Shown here one piece after another: positions 25,847-35,087 of a stretch of 64,000 nucleotides of DNA. This DNA comes from Roseivirga misakiensis. GTDB taxonomy: Bacteria; Bacteroidota; Bacteroidia; Cytophagales; Cyclobacteriaceae. Position numbers and translations under genes: made by a program. The stretch lies in the NCBI RefSeq assembly GCF_001747105.1, contig NZ_MDGQ01000004.1, forward strand, positions 301,539-365,538. The letters run 5' to 3'. The first letter of the stretch is position 1. Every line of letters begins with the position of its first letter. Under the pieces are notes generated by a model that did not search any database, had not been told where the DNA came from, and saw only the letters and a program-made list of their open reading frames with translations.

Positions 25847-28660
25847 ATGCCAAAAGACAACAGCATTAAGTCCATTCTCATCATAGGTAGTGGCCCCATC
25901 ATCATCGGACAAGCATGTGAATTTGATTACTCTGGCTCTCAAGCCTCTCGTTCCCTTATGGAAGAAGGTATTGAAGTTACTTTGATCAATTCAAACCCTG
26001 CAACTATCATGACAGACCCTGTCATGGCCGATAATATTTACCTGAAGCCACTTACTAAGAGGTCAATCATTGAAATTCTAGAGAAACATCAAATTGATGC
26101 GGTCCTACCGACCATGGGAGGACAAACTGCATTGAATTTGGCAATTGATTGTGACGCTGCTGGCATCTGGACAAAGTACAATGTGAAAATCATTGGTGTT
26201 GATATTAAAGCAATCGAGACCACCGAGGATCGAGAGAAATTTCGACTCAAAATGAAAGAAATTGGTGTCGGTGTCTGTAAAGGATCTACAGCAACTTCAT
26301 TCTTAAAAGGAAAAGAAATTGCGCAAGAAATTGGTTTCCCACTCGTAATTAGACCTTCCTTTACCTTGGGAGGCTACGGTGGTGGCTTTGTTAATTCAAA
26401 AGACGAATTCGATGAATTGTTAACTAGAGGTTTAAATGCCTCGCCAATTCACGAAGTACTACTAGAACAAAGTATTCTGGGCTGGAAAGAATACGAGTTA
26501 GAGCTGTTAAGGGATAATATCGGGAATGTAATTATCATCTGTTCAATCGAGAACTTCGATCCAATGGGCGTTCACACAGGAGATTCTATCACCGTGGCAC
26601 CCGCTATGACACTCCCTGATACGACTTACCAAAAAATGCGAGATATGGCCATCACTATGATGAATGCCATAGGTCAGTTTGCAGGTGGTTGTAACGTTCA
26701 ATTCTCTGTGAGCCCTGATACAGACGAAATTATCGGAATTGAAATTAACCCCCGTGTTTCGCGATCGTCCGCATTAGCCTCTAAAGCAACTGGGTATCCT
26801 ATTGCAAAAGTGGCAGCCAAATTAGCGATCGGCTACAATCTAGACGAGCTTAATAATCAAATCACAGGGACAACTTCGGCATTCTTTGAGCCAGCTTTGG
26901 ATTACGTGATCGTCAAAATTCCTCGTTGGAACTTCGACAAGTTCAAAGGTTCGGAACGAAAACTCGGTTTACAAATGAAATCTGTGGGAGAAGCCATGGG
27001 TATCGGCCGAAATTTCCAAGAAGCCTTACAGAAAGCCTGTCAATCACTAGAAATCAATCGAAATGGTCTTGGTGCCGATGGCAAAGAGCTGAAAGATCAG
27101 GCAAAACTGCTACATAGTTTAGAAAACCCAAGTTGGAACAGACTATTCCACATATACGATGCTTTTAAACTGGGTATTCCATTCAAAACTATCCAAAAGA
27201 AGACACGAATCGACAAGTGGTTCCTACAACAAATTGAGGAGCTGATAACCGTTGAGAAGGAAATACAAAAACATACGCTGGATACACTTCCAGAGAAACT
27301 ACTCAGAATTGCCAAAGAAAAAGGCTATGCCGATCGGCAAATTGCACACCTTCTTGACTGCGTAGAGAGTAAGGTTTTCAACAAAAGGCATGACCTGGGC
27401 ATTAAAAGGGTCTACAAACTAGTGGATACTTGTGCAGCGGAATTCGAGGCACAAACTCCTTACTATTACTCTAGCTTTGACGAGGAAAATGAGTCCATTG
27501 CCACAGACAAGAAAAAGATTATTGTTTTAGGTTCTGGTCCAAACAGAATTGGCCAAGGGATTGAATTTGATTACTGTTGTGTACATGGTTTGTATGCCGC
27601 GAAAGAGTGTGGTTATGAAACAATCATGATCAACTGTAACCCAGAAACCGTTTCGACAGATTTCGATACAGCTGATAAACTATACTTTGAGCCAGTTTTC
27701 TGGGAACATATCTACGACATCATTCTGCATGAAAAGCCTGAAGGCGTAATTGTACAGCTTGGTGGCCAAACTGCGCTTAAACTTGCCGAAAAATTAGACA
27801 GGTACGGAATCAATATTATAGGAACTAGCTACGAAGCACTAGATTTAGCAGAAGACAGAGGTCGTTTTTCAACGCTATTAGCAGAAAATGACATCCCATA
27901 CCCAAAATTTGGTGTGATCGAAGATGCTGACGATGCACTTGAGCTTTCTAAAGAAATTGGCTTCCCACTATTAGTAAGGCCATCATATGTTTTGGGTGGG
28001 CAAGGCATGAAAATCGTGATCAACGAGCAAGAACTGGAAGAACATGTTGTGAATATCCTTAAAGATATTCCAGGAAATAGAGTCTTGTTAGATCACTTCC
28101 TAGAAGGAGCAAAAGAAGCAGAGGCTGATGCGATTTGTGACGGAGAGAATGTCTACATCATCGGAATCATGGAACATGTAGAGCCAGCGGGAATTCACTC
28201 AGGTGATTCATATGCTCTACTACCTCCTTACAGTTTGGGCGATATTGTGATCAGGCAAATAGAAGCGCACACTAAGAAAATTGCATTGGCCTTAAAGACT
28301 AAAGGACTCATCAATATTCAGTTTGCGGTGAAAGATGATCAAGTTTATATCATTGAAGCCAACCCAAGAGCCTCTAGAACCGTTCCATTCATAGGAAAAG
28401 CATATCAGGAACCTTATGTGAATTATGCCACCAAGGTGATGTTGGGAGAAAAGACGCTAAAAGACTTTGATTTCAAACCAGTTAAAAGAGGTTACGCGAT
28501 TAAAGAACCAGTTTTCTCTTTCCATAAATTCCCTAATGTGAATAAGGAATTAGGGCCTGAAATGAAGTCAACCGGAGAGGCTATCTATTTTATAGAAGAC
28601 TTAATGGATGATCATTTCCTAGATATTTATTCCAAACGAAACTTATATCTGAGTAGATAG
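25847..28660 (+). CDS. carB: carbamoyl-phosphate synthase large subunit lacking the MGS domain
   Basis: 937 residues. It makes carbamoyl phosphate from bicarbonate, ammonia and 2 ATP for arginine and pyrimidine synthesis. The two homologous synthetase halves are complete: half 1 with IGSGPIIIGQACEFDYSG, FTLGGYGGG and EINPRVSRSSALASKATGYPIA; half 2 with GSGPNRIGQGIEFDYCCVH and EANPRASRTVPFIGKA. The protein stops just after the EMKSTGEAIYFIEDLMDDHF region, so it lacks the ~130-residue MGS-like allosteric domain of E. coli CarB, where UMP and ornithine bind. carA is not adjacent. Confidence 0.95.
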   Translation: MPKDNSIKSILIIGSGPIIIGQACEFDYSGSQASRSLMEEGIEVTLINSNPATIMTDPVMADNIYLKPLTKRSIIEILEKHQIDAVLPTMGGQTALNLAIDCDAAGIWTKYNVKIIGVDIKAIETTEDREKFRLKMKEIGVGVCKGSTATSFLKGKEIAQEIGFPLVIRPSFTLGGYGGGFVNSKDEFDELLTRGLNASPIHEVLLEQSILGWKEYELELLRDNIGNVIIICSIENFDPMGVHTGDSITVAPAMTLPDTTYQKMRDMAITMMNAIGQFAGGCNVQFSVSPDTDEIIGIEINPRVSRSSALASKATGYPIAKVAAKLAIGYNLDELNNQITGTTSAFFEPALDYVIVKIPRWNFDKFKGSERKLGLQMKSVGEAMGIGRNFQEALQKACQSLEINRNGLGADGKELKDQAKLLHSLENPSWNRLFHIYDAFKLGIPFKTIQKKTRIDKWFLQQIEELITVEKEIQKHTLDTLPEKLLRIAKEKGYADRQIAHLLDCVESKVFNKRHDLGIKRVYKLVDTCAAEFEAQTPYYYSSFDEENESIATDKKKIIVLGSGPNRIGQGIEFDYCCVHGLYAAKECGYETIMINCNPETVSTDFDTADKLYFEPVFWEHIYDIILHEKPEGVIVQLGGQTALKLAEKLDRYGINIIGTSYEALDLAEDRGRFSTLLAENDIPYPKFGVIEDADDALELSKEIGFPLLVRPSYVLGGQGMKIVINEQELEEHVVNILKDIPGNRVLLDHFLEGAKEAEADAICDGENVYIIGIMEHVEPAGIHSGDSYALLPPYSLGDIVIRQIEAHTKKIALALKTKGLINIQFAVKDDQVYIIEANPRASRTVPFIGKAYQEPYVNYATKVMLGEKTLKDFDFKPVKRGYAIKEPVFSFHKFPNVNKELGPEMKSTGEAIYFIEDLMDDHFLDIYSKRNLYLSR

Positions 28661-28664
28661 AGAA

Positions 28665-28910
28665 ATGATTTTCAAGGTTATCACATTTGTAATTGTCTTA
28701 CTTTTCATCTTTAGATTGATTTCTCAATCATTCATAGGTAAGATTTATAGACAAGTACAAGAACAGCAAAGAAACAGTCATTACGATCAAAGAAAGAGTA
28801 GACCCAGTGGTGGCAATGTGAATGTTGAGTATGCACCTTCGAAAAAAAATCCTAAGTCTTCCGATAACTTTAAAGGGGGAGATTATGTTGATTATGAAGA
28901 AGTAGATTAA
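28665..28910 (+). CDS. DUF4834-type small membrane protein
   Basis: 81 residues. One N-terminal membrane helix (IFKVITFVIVLLFIFRLIS) is followed by a Gln-rich basic stretch and a disordered tail ending GGDYVDYEEVD. This matches the Bacteroidota DUF4834 pattern; function unknown. It begins 4 bases after carB ends, so it is in the same transcript. Confidence 0.72.
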   Translation: MIFKVITFVIVLLFIFRLISQSFIGKIYRQVQEQQRNSHYDQRKSRPSGGNVNVEYAPSKKNPKSSDNFKGGDYVDYEEVD

Positions 28911-28988
28911 CGGACTAGATAATATTCCTTAAAACGCTGCTTCAAACATCATTCAAACAACGAATAATCATCTTAAAAAACCTTTAAA

Positions 28989-29486
28989 ATGGCACAAATA
29001 ACACTTGGTGGAGCACCAACCAATACCAATGGCAACTTGCCTAACATTGGAGATTCAGCAATAGACTTTCAATTGACGGCGGTAGACTTATCTGCTAAAA
29101 CACTTTCAGATTTTCAAGGCCAGAACCTAGTACTCAATATATTTCCAAGTGTTGATACTGGCGTTTGCGCTACATCTGTGAGAAACTTCAATAAAACTGC
29201 AGCGAATCTAAATAATACGAGCGTTTTATGTATTTCTCGAGATTTACCTTTCGCCCAAAGCAGATTTTGTGGTGCAGAAGGCATTGAAAATGTTGTGATG
29301 CTTTCTGATTTTAACTCGGGCAAATTTGGAAAAGATTATGGCCTTGAAATTACAGATGGTGCATTTGCTGGTTTACATTCCAGATGTATTGTGGTCATCA
29401 ACACAGAAGGGTCTGTTATCTACACTGAGCAAGTACCTGAGATAGGTCAAGAACCAAATTACGATGCTGCTTTAGCTAGTTTATAG
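28989..29486 (+). CDS. tpx: thiol peroxidase Tpx
   Basis: 165 residues. A thioredoxin-dependent peroxidase reducing hydrogen and organic peroxides. The peroxidatic C60 is in FPSVDTGVCATSVRNF and the resolving C94 in RFCGAEG, the normal atypical 2-Cys Tpx arrangement. Convergent with the KAS III gene across a shared terminator. Confidence 0.96.
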   Translation: MAQITLGGAPTNTNGNLPNIGDSAIDFQLTAVDLSAKTLSDFQGQNLVLNIFPSVDTGVCATSVRNFNKTAANLNNTSVLCISRDLPFAQSRFCGAEGIENVVMLSDFNSGKFGKDYGLEITDGAFAGLHSRCIVVINTEGSVIYTEQVPEIGQEPNYDAALASL

Positions 29487-29500
29487 AAAGATAAAAATCA

Positions 29501-29538
29501 AAAAAAGAGGGCCAATCCAGTGGATTGGCCCTCTTTTT
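29501..29538. terminator. bidirectional terminator between tpx and KAS III gene
   Basis: Stem AGAGGGCCAATCC (29506-29518) with GGATTGGCCCTCT (29522-29534), 3-base loop, flanked by A-tract and T-tract. Perfect 13-bp stem. Confidence 0.92.
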
Positions 29539-29555
29539 ATTTCATACGTAAAGTC

Positions 29556-30629
29556 TTAAGGCATTTGGTAAACCATAGCATTGATATGCATACCAGCACC
29601 TACAGAGGCAAAAATCACATGATCTCCAGAGGCTAATGCGTGATCATCTAGCTCACCACGAAGAATCAAGTCTAGCATAGTCGGTATAGTTGCTACCGAA
29701 CTATTGCCTAAACGCTGAATAGTCATTGGCATGAGTTGTTTAGAGTCTCCCATTACGCCATATAACTTAAATAGCTTATGCAAAATGGCTTCATCCATTT
29801 TCTCATTTGCCTGATGGATCAATATTTTACTGATATCCTTTAGGTCAAGATTAGCCTTTTCAATAGCACATTTAATAGCATCAGCCACATTAGTCAATGC
29901 ATACTCGTAAATTTTCCGACCCTTCATTTTGATGTAACTCCCACCATGATCATTTAAAGAAGCATTATAAGAAGGTCCCATCGCTAAATAGCAAAGTTCT
30001 TCAGAGGCATCAGTCCTAGAACACTGTGAAATATAGCCACCCTTCTCGCTTTCGGATGCCGAAAATATAGTAGCCCCAGCCCCATCAGCGAAAATCATTG
30101 AATCTCGATCATGCGGATCAACAGTTTGACTCAAAGTTTCTCCTCCAATCACCATAACATGCTTCGCATCACCACACCTAATCATTTGTGTGGCCTGAAT
30201 AGCACCTTGAACCCACCCAGGGCAGCCAAAAATTATGTCATAACAAGAAGTAGACGGATTAGAAATTTCAAGTTGACCTTTTACGCGAGCAGCCAAACTC
30301 GGCATCATATCGATTCGGTTATTATCCTTTCGCATATCACCAAAATTGTGCGCAAAGATGATGTAATCGAGATCATTGCCATCTATACTACTGTTTTCAA
30401 GCGCATGCTTGGCAGCAATGGCACCCAAATCTGATGCTTTTTGGCCCGGTAAAGCATAACGCCTTTCTTTGATGCCAGTAATCTTTTCGAATTTCCTTAT
30501 GATCACTTCATTCTCATCTGGAAAAGGTTCTCCGTTTTCTTGATAGAATTCAGCATTTAAGAACTCCGAATTGGGTACTACCCGTTCGGGGATACAACTA
30601 CCGACGCCATTAATTACAACACTAGACAT
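29556..30629 (-). CDS. 3-oxoacyl-ACP synthase III (KAS III/FabH-like)
   Basis: 357 residues from ATG 30629; an in-frame GTG at 30635 is also possible. Thiolase-fold enzyme with the Cys-His-Asn triad of KAS III: Cys in DIIFGCPGWVQG, His in LIHQANEKMDEA and Asn in RLGNSSVATIP. It could start fatty-acid chains or make a specialised beta-keto product (FabH, or a side-pathway KAS III). Its start lies next to the TetR stop codon, so it is co-transcribed with and probably controlled by that repressor, which suggests a specialised role rather than the main fabH. Confidence 0.88.
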   Translation of the reverse strand: MSSVVINGVGSCIPERVVPNSEFLNAEFYQENGEPFPDENEVIIRKFEKITGIKERRYALPGQKASDLGAIAAKHALENSSIDGNDLDYIIFAHNFGDMRKDNNRIDMMPSLAARVKGQLEISNPSTSCYDIIFGCPGWVQGAIQATQMIRCGDAKHVMVIGGETLSQTVDPHDRDSMIFADGAGATIFSASESEKGGYISQCSRTDASEELCYLAMGPSYNASLNDHGGSYIKMKGRKIYEYALTNVADAIKCAIEKANLDLKDISKILIHQANEKMDEAILHKLFKLYGVMGDSKQLMPMTIQRLGNSSVATIPTMLDLILRGELDDHALASGDHVIFASVGAGMHINAMVYQMP

Positions 30630-30634
30630 ACTCA

Positions 30635-31216
30635 CTATTCATGTTTACGAACGGCATCCCAACAAGCCTCAGCCGCCTGATCGATACGCTCTTCAGTTAA
30701 AGATTGATTGTGGTCAATATGGAGTTTAGACAAAGACACTATTGGACCATATAACAAGGAAACAATCGTATAGAGGGGTAAATCCTTCATTGCGCCAGCT
30801 CTTTTAGACTCAATAAAAAAGGACATGATGGGTGCCAAAATGATAAAAGTCTCTTCGCGAGTTACATTACTCACAAAAGGAGCGTATCTATACTGCTCCA
30901 CAAAATGAAATTCCTCAGGGTTACCAATACAGTAGTTGATCAGATTGCGCCAGAGGTGTTTAAACCTTTCCTGAAAGCTCCCCTCTTCCCGATAATCTTC
31001 CAGCATCGCCTTAATTACTCGCCTTTTTATTGCGGTAAATAGCTCATTGATCAACTGTTCCTTGTTTTCGAAATACCGATAAATAGTTCCCGCGCCAACA
31101 CCTGCATGCTGTGCGATCATAGAGATAGGTGTACCATGAAAACCATGCTCAGTGAGCAATTTTAAGGTCGATTCAAGGATGACACTTCGCTTATCAACTG
31201 TCTTTTTATCGATCAT
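30635..31216 (-). CDS. TetR-family transcriptional repressor
   Basis: 193 residues. The N-terminal helix-turn-helix is typical: ILESTLKLLTEHGFHGTPISMIAQHAGVGAGTIYRYFENKEQLI read in pieces (residues about 12-56) with GVGAGTIYRYFENKEQL as signature. The C-terminal ligand domain is not assignable. A perfect 20-bp palindrome lies 8 bases upstream of the start codon, a strong sign of autorepression. It is followed immediately by the KAS III gene, so the two form a bicistronic unit and the inducer may be an acyl or lipid-like compound. Confidence 0.93.
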   Translation of the reverse strand: MIDKKTVDKRSVILESTLKLLTEHGFHGTPISMIAQHAGVGAGTIYRYFENKEQLINELFTAIKRRVIKAMLEDYREEGSFQERFKHLWRNLINYCIGNPEEFHFVEQYRYAPFVSNVTREETFIILAPIMSFFIESKRAGAMKDLPLYTIVSLLYGPIVSLSKLHIDHNQSLTEERIDQAAEACWDAVRKHE

Positions 31217-31223
31217 TTTAGTG

Positions 31224-31243
31224 CGGAATGAACGTTCATTCCG
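31224..31243. promoter_or_regulatory. TetR operator palindrome
   Basis: A perfect 20-bp palindrome with half-site CGGAATGAAC. The central TGAACGTTCA resembles known TetR/AcrR operators. It sits 8-27 bases before the tetR ATG, with a -7-like TTCCTTTG just upstream on the minus strand (31254-31247), so bound repressor would block transcription. Confidence 0.8.
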
Positions 31244-31321
31244 TCACAAAGGAAAAGACAATATCATTCATGCCCAAGTCTTTTGTATAGTTTTTCTAAC
31301 ATTCCTGATTTGCCTTTTCTT

Positions 31322-31353
31322 TTTGGCGGCTCACTAGTTTTAGGCTATTTTTG
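31322..31353 (+). promoter_or_regulatory. promoter of accD
   Basis: TTTG (31322-31325), 20-bp spacer, TATTTTTG (31346-31353). Both elements fully match the Bacteroidota consensus; accD starts 37 bases downstream. Confidence 0.65.
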
Positions 31354-31389
31354 CCTTTCTCTAAAAAATTTTGGACGATAACATAAACT

Positions 31390-32229
31390 ATGTCTTGGTT
31401 TCAGCGAAAAGTTAAGGGTATCACAACACCAACAGATCAGAAGAAAGACGCTCCTGATGGTCTGTGGTTCAAAACACCGTCTGGTACAATTGTTCATACG
31501 CGTGAGCTAAAAAACAACGCTTATGTCAGTCCAGAAGATGGTTTTCACGTTCGAATTGGCTCTAAAGAATATTTCGAAATCCTTTTCGATCAGAACTCTT
31601 TCACTGAATTGGATGAAAACCTGAGTTCTGGTGACCCGCTAAAATTTGTCGATAGCAAGCCCTACCCAAAAAGAATCAAAGCTGGGCAGGAGAAATCTAG
31701 CTTAACTGACGCTGTCCGCTCTGCTTATGGCAAAATGAATGGCGAAGATTTGGTAGTCTCTTGTATGGATTTTGCCTTTATCGGTGGTTCAATGGGATCT
31801 GTCGTCGGAGAAAAAATTGCCCGCGCCATCGATCATGCCATCAAAACTAAGACACCATTCTTGATGATTTCTAAATCAGGTGGCGCTAGAATGATGGAAG
31901 CTGGTTACTCTTTAATGCAGATGGCTAAAACCTCGGCTAAACTTGCTCTACTAGGAGAACAAGGCATTCCTTATATTTCATTACTTACCGACCCGACCAC
32001 AGGTGGAGTGACCGCTTCTTATGCAATGCTTGGTGACTTTAACATTGCGGAACCTGGTGCATTGATCGGATTTGCTGGTCCTAGAATTATCAGAGATACG
32101 GTCGGAAAGGATCTTCCTAAAGGATTTCAAAGCTCTGAATTCGTGCTAGACCATGGATTCTTAGACTTTATCGTAGACAGAAGAGATTTAAAGAATAAAC
32201 TGACTACACTACTTCGAATGTTGAAGTAG
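31390..32229 (+). CDS. accD: acetyl-CoA carboxylase carboxyltransferase beta subunit, no zinc-ribbon cysteines
   Basis: 279 residues. Transfers the carboxyl group from biotin to acetyl-CoA, making malonyl-CoA. The carboxyltransferase core is clear: [59 protein letters not shown] and [18 protein letters not shown]. In E. coli AccD four Cys near residues 25-50 bind zinc; here that region reads [18 protein letters not shown] then [13 protein letters not shown] and has no Cys at all. I recall the same replacement in other Bacteroidota, so it is probably a lineage trait and not a defect. Confidence 0.95.
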   Translation: MSWFQRKVKGITTPTDQKKDAPDGLWFKTPSGTIVHTRELKNNAYVSPEDGFHVRIGSKEYFEILFDQNSFTELDENLSSGDPLKFVDSKPYPKRIKAGQEKSSLTDAVRSAYGKMNGEDLVVSCMDFAFIGGSMGSVVGEKIARAIDHAIKTKTPFLMISKSGGARMMEAGYSLMQMAKTSAKLALLGEQGIPYISLLTDPTTGGVTASYAMLGDFNIAEPGALIGFAGPRIIRDTVGKDLPKGFQSSEFVLDHGFLDFIVDRRDLKNKLTTLLRMLK

Positions 32230-32252
32230 ATTTAAATTTTTCAACTTCTTTT

Positions 32253-32283
32253 TTTGAATCATCAATAAGTGCTGCTAGGTTTG
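32253..32283 (+). promoter_or_regulatory. promoter of the metX operon
   Basis: TTTG (32253-32256), exact 19-bp spacer, TAGGTTTG (32276-32283): a full match to the Bacteroidota promoter. Transcription would start near 32290, about 40 bases before the SAM riboswitch. Confidence 0.75.
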
Positions 32284-32331
32284 CAGTGCAAGTCATTCAA
32301 TTCTGCCCAATCAGGGCTTCGAAATGAATCG

Positions 32332-32452
32332 ATTTATACAGAAGCGTGGAGAGACAGGCTCTTTGAAGCGCTAGCAACCACCTCTAATATTAGAGAAAGG
32401 TGCTAAATCCTGATCCCAAAGGATGTCGAGTGACATTCGGGAGAATATAAAT
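32332..32452 (+). ncRNA. SAM-I (S-box) riboswitch controlling metX-hom
   Basis: The core strings GGAGAGACAGGCTC, GCAACC and AAGGTGCTAAATCC are the conserved S-box elements. Paired regions can be traced: P1 ATTTATA (32332-32338) with TATAAAT (32446-32452); P3 with the inner hairpin CTCTAAT/ATTAGAG (32382-32395) inside ACC/GGT; P4 TCCC (32414-32417) with GGGA (32439-32442) around ATGTC/GACAT. It binds S-adenosylmethionine. The rest of the accD-metX gap (32453-32615) has no obvious terminator with a U-tract, so the off-switch may act on translation or through a structure I could not resolve. Confidence 0.93.
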
Positions 32453-32615
32453 TGGTATTTATGCAACATCTAATTTCAGGCGAGCAATCGCACCTCTTTA
32501 AAAGTCTTCATCTAATAAAAAGCGCTGTCGAATGCATTATTTGTATTCCGGCTTCAATTATTGGATCAATTCTCTGATTACACTTTTTCTCTTTCCTACT
32601 TAAAGTAAATTGACA

Positions 32616-33686
32616 ATGTCTACAGCTATAAAGACGGGGTCGGTTGAATCACAATCCATCGATAACCCCTCGCTAAAATACTTCAAAGTCCCAAGTGACT
32701 TTACGCTCGAAAGTGGCACGCAGCTACAAGAGGCAATTATTGCCTACCATACTTTCGGACGGTTGAATGCTAAAAAAGACAACGTGGTTTGGGTTTGCCA
32801 TGCACTCACTGCAAACGCAAACCCAATGCAATGGTGGCCAGGATTAATTGGATCTACTAACCTCATCAATCCAGATGAACATTTTATTGTTTGTGCCAAC
32901 GTACTTGGATCGTGCTATGGAAGCACAGGCCCCAAAAACTTTAACCCTGAAACTGGCGAGCGATATTTGAGGTCATTTCCTACGCTCACCATTAAAGATA
33001 TGGTTAAGGCGCATGGGCTTTTAATGAATCATCTTGGCATCGATGAGATTTTCCTTGGCATTGGAGGGTCTATGGGTGGCCAACAGGTGATTGAATGGGC
33101 TGTAGAATCACCTGACGTTTTCAAACATATCGCTCTGATTGCCTCGTCGGCAAAAAGTTCGCCATGGGGTGTAGCGATTAGATCAGCCCAGCGCATGGCA
33201 ATTGAAGCCGATCCTTCCTTTTTCTCGAGTTCTCCAAAAGGTGGATGGAAAGGCTTGGAGGCTGCTCGCGCAATGGCGATGACATCTTATAGAACTGATA
33301 CGGCCTTTAACAAAACGCAGGCTCAGCAGGCAACTTTTGATGAGATCAGTGAGGCAGAAAGCTATCAGCGATACCAAGGAGAGAAACTTAGAAACAGGTT
33401 TGATGCAAGAACCTATTATACATTAAGTCAAGCCATGGACTTTCATGATATCAGTAAAAAGTATAAGTCCATAGCAGAAGCCTTAAGTCGGGTGCAAGCT
33501 AAAGCGCTCATTATCGGAATAGAAGAAGACTTACTCTTTTCGAAAGCAGAGCAATCTGTTTTAGCAGATGGCATAAACCAATCAGAATTACACTTTATAA
33601 ACTCAGCATATGGACATGATGGCTTTCTAGTAGAAGCCAAAGCGATCAGTGCACTACTCAAAAACTTTTTAAACAAGCACAAATGA
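32616..33686 (+). CDS. metX: homoserine O-acetyltransferase MetX
   Basis: 356 residues from the ATG at 32616; an in-frame TTG at 32610 is less likely. Acetylates homoserine with acetyl-CoA for methionine synthesis. An alpha/beta-hydrolase with nucleophile Ser in GIGGSMGGQQVIEW, catalytic Asp in IGIEEDLLF and His in SAYGHDGFLVE; the NVLGSCYGSTGP and ALTANANP oxyanion-region motifs are present. Some MetX-family members use succinyl-CoA, which the sequence does not settle. It lies downstream of a SAM riboswitch and overlaps the homoserine dehydrogenase gene by 4 bp. Confidence 0.93.
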   Translation: MSTAIKTGSVESQSIDNPSLKYFKVPSDFTLESGTQLQEAIIAYHTFGRLNAKKDNVVWVCHALTANANPMQWWPGLIGSTNLINPDEHFIVCANVLGSCYGSTGPKNFNPETGERYLRSFPTLTIKDMVKAHGLLMNHLGIDEIFLGIGGSMGGQQVIEWAVESPDVFKHIALIASSAKSSPWGVAIRSAQRMAIEADPSFFSSSPKGGWKGLEAARAMAMTSYRTDTAFNKTQAQQATFDEISEAESYQRYQGEKLRNRFDARTYYTLSQAMDFHDISKKYKSIAEALSRVQAKALIIGIEEDLLFSKAEQSVLADGINQSELHFINSAYGHDGFLVEAKAISALLKNFLNKHK

Positions 33687-34960
33687 AAAAGATCAACATA
33701 GGATTGTTTGGTTTCGGGTGTGTAGGTCAAGGACTTTACGAAACCCTTAATAACTCCAAGAATTTTGCCGGTGAAATAAAGAAAATCTGTATCAAAAATG
33801 CCGAAAAGTCTCGAAGTCTGCCTAGAAGACTCTTCACGATTGATAAAGAAGAAATTATTCGAGATCCCGAAATCGATGTAATAGTGGAATTGATCGATGA
33901 TGCTAACGCTGCCCTTGAAATAGTAACCTCGTCACTCAAAAATGGTAAATCTGTGGTGACCGCCAACAAGAAAATGGTGGCAGAAAACCTTGAATTCTTA
34001 GTGAAACTACAGAATGAAACGGGTAAAGCGATTCTCTATGAGGGTGCAGTTTGTGGCAGCATACCTATAATAAGAACTTTAGAAGAATATTTTGGTCATG
34101 AACCTCTTGATGAAGTAAAAGGCATTTTTAATGGATCGACGAACTATATTCTCACCAAAGTCTTCAATGAAAATTTAGACTACGATGAGGCATTGCGTCA
34201 GGCGCAATCCTTGGGGTTTGCAGAATCTGACCCTACACTTGACGTGAAAGGCTTCGACGCAAAATATAAGTTAAGTATACTATTAACTCACGCTTTCGGA
34301 ATCTACGTAAAACCCGAAAGCATTGTCAATTTGGGTATTGATCATCTTAAAAATACCGATTTGGAATATGCGAGAGAGAAAGGCTTTAAAGTGAAGTTAA
34401 TCGCACAAGCTCGACGTATTGACGATAAGGTTTTTGCCTTTGTTGCTCCGCAGTTTATTGGTCATAATGATAGTTTGTCGTCCATTGACAACGAGTTCAA
34501 TGCGGTTTCGCTGACAGGAGACTTTTGCGACGAGCAGCTTTTTATAGGGAAAGGAGCGGGAAGTTTACCAACTGGCGCGGCTGTGCTTTCCGATATCTCT
34601 GCTTTGAGTTATGATTACAAATACGAGTATAAGAAGTTTTACAACTTGGGCCAGTTACCTTTTAGCAATGAGTCATTACTGAAAGTATACGTCAGTTTTA
34701 ATTCGCCACAAGAGATAGACTTATCTGATTTCGAGAGCATTCATGACAAATATTTTAGTTTCGATCACAGCTATGTTGTGGGCAATATTTGTATTTCGAG
34801 GTTATTAGAGAAAAAATGGCTAAACAATCCAAATAACAATGTTGTTCTGTGCGAGAATAGTCGACAGTTACAGTTAGGGAATCTCTGTGTAGCCTCTCTA
34901 AACACTGAAATTGAAGACTTAAAAAAGGGTCAGGTGTTATTGGAAAAAATTACGGTTTAG
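33683..34960 (+). CDS. hom: homoserine dehydrogenase
   Basis: 425 residues. Reduces aspartate semialdehyde to homoserine, supplying MetX. The NAD(P)-binding loop GLFGFGCVGQGLYE opens the protein; SVVTANKKMVAENLE, GAVCGSIPIIRTLEEYF, IFNGSTNYILTKV and AESDPTLDVKGFDAKYKLSILL are the catalytic-domain signatures. The C-terminal ~100 residues are divergent and do not clearly form the ACT regulatory domain. Overlap with metX (ATGA) shows translational coupling, so SAM controls both. Confidence 0.93.
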   Translation: MKKINIGLFGFGCVGQGLYETLNNSKNFAGEIKKICIKNAEKSRSLPRRLFTIDKEEIIRDPEIDVIVELIDDANAALEIVTSSLKNGKSVVTANKKMVAENLEFLVKLQNETGKAILYEGAVCGSIPIIRTLEEYFGHEPLDEVKGIFNGSTNYILTKVFNENLDYDEALRQAQSLGFAESDPTLDVKGFDAKYKLSILLTHAFGIYVKPESIVNLGIDHLKNTDLEYAREKGFKVKLIAQARRIDDKVFAFVAPQFIGHNDSLSSIDNEFNAVSLTGDFCDEQLFIGKGAGSLPTGAAVLSDISALSYDYKYEYKKFYNLGQLPFSNESLLKVYVSFNSPQEIDLSDFESIHDKYFSFDHSYVVGNICISRLLEKKWLNNPNNNVVLCENSRQLQLGNLCVASLNTEIEDLKKGQVLLEKITV

Positions 34961-35020
34961 CCTTGATTTTGGCTGCTTATCTTTTTTCAATTTCGCCTAC
35001 AGATTTAACCTTTTAGTGAA

Positions 35021-35028
35021 TATATTTG
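35021..35028 (+). promoter_or_regulatory. -7 promoter element of nqrF
   Basis: TATATTTG matches TAnnTTTG exactly, 59 bases upstream of nqrF. The -33 position is poor. A small CCCT/AGGG hairpin follows in the presumed leader. Confidence 0.45.
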
Positions 35029-35087
35029 TAGCCCTGACGGAAAGGGTCAGTTTAGATTCAAATTGTTGATTTAAAATCGATTAATAG

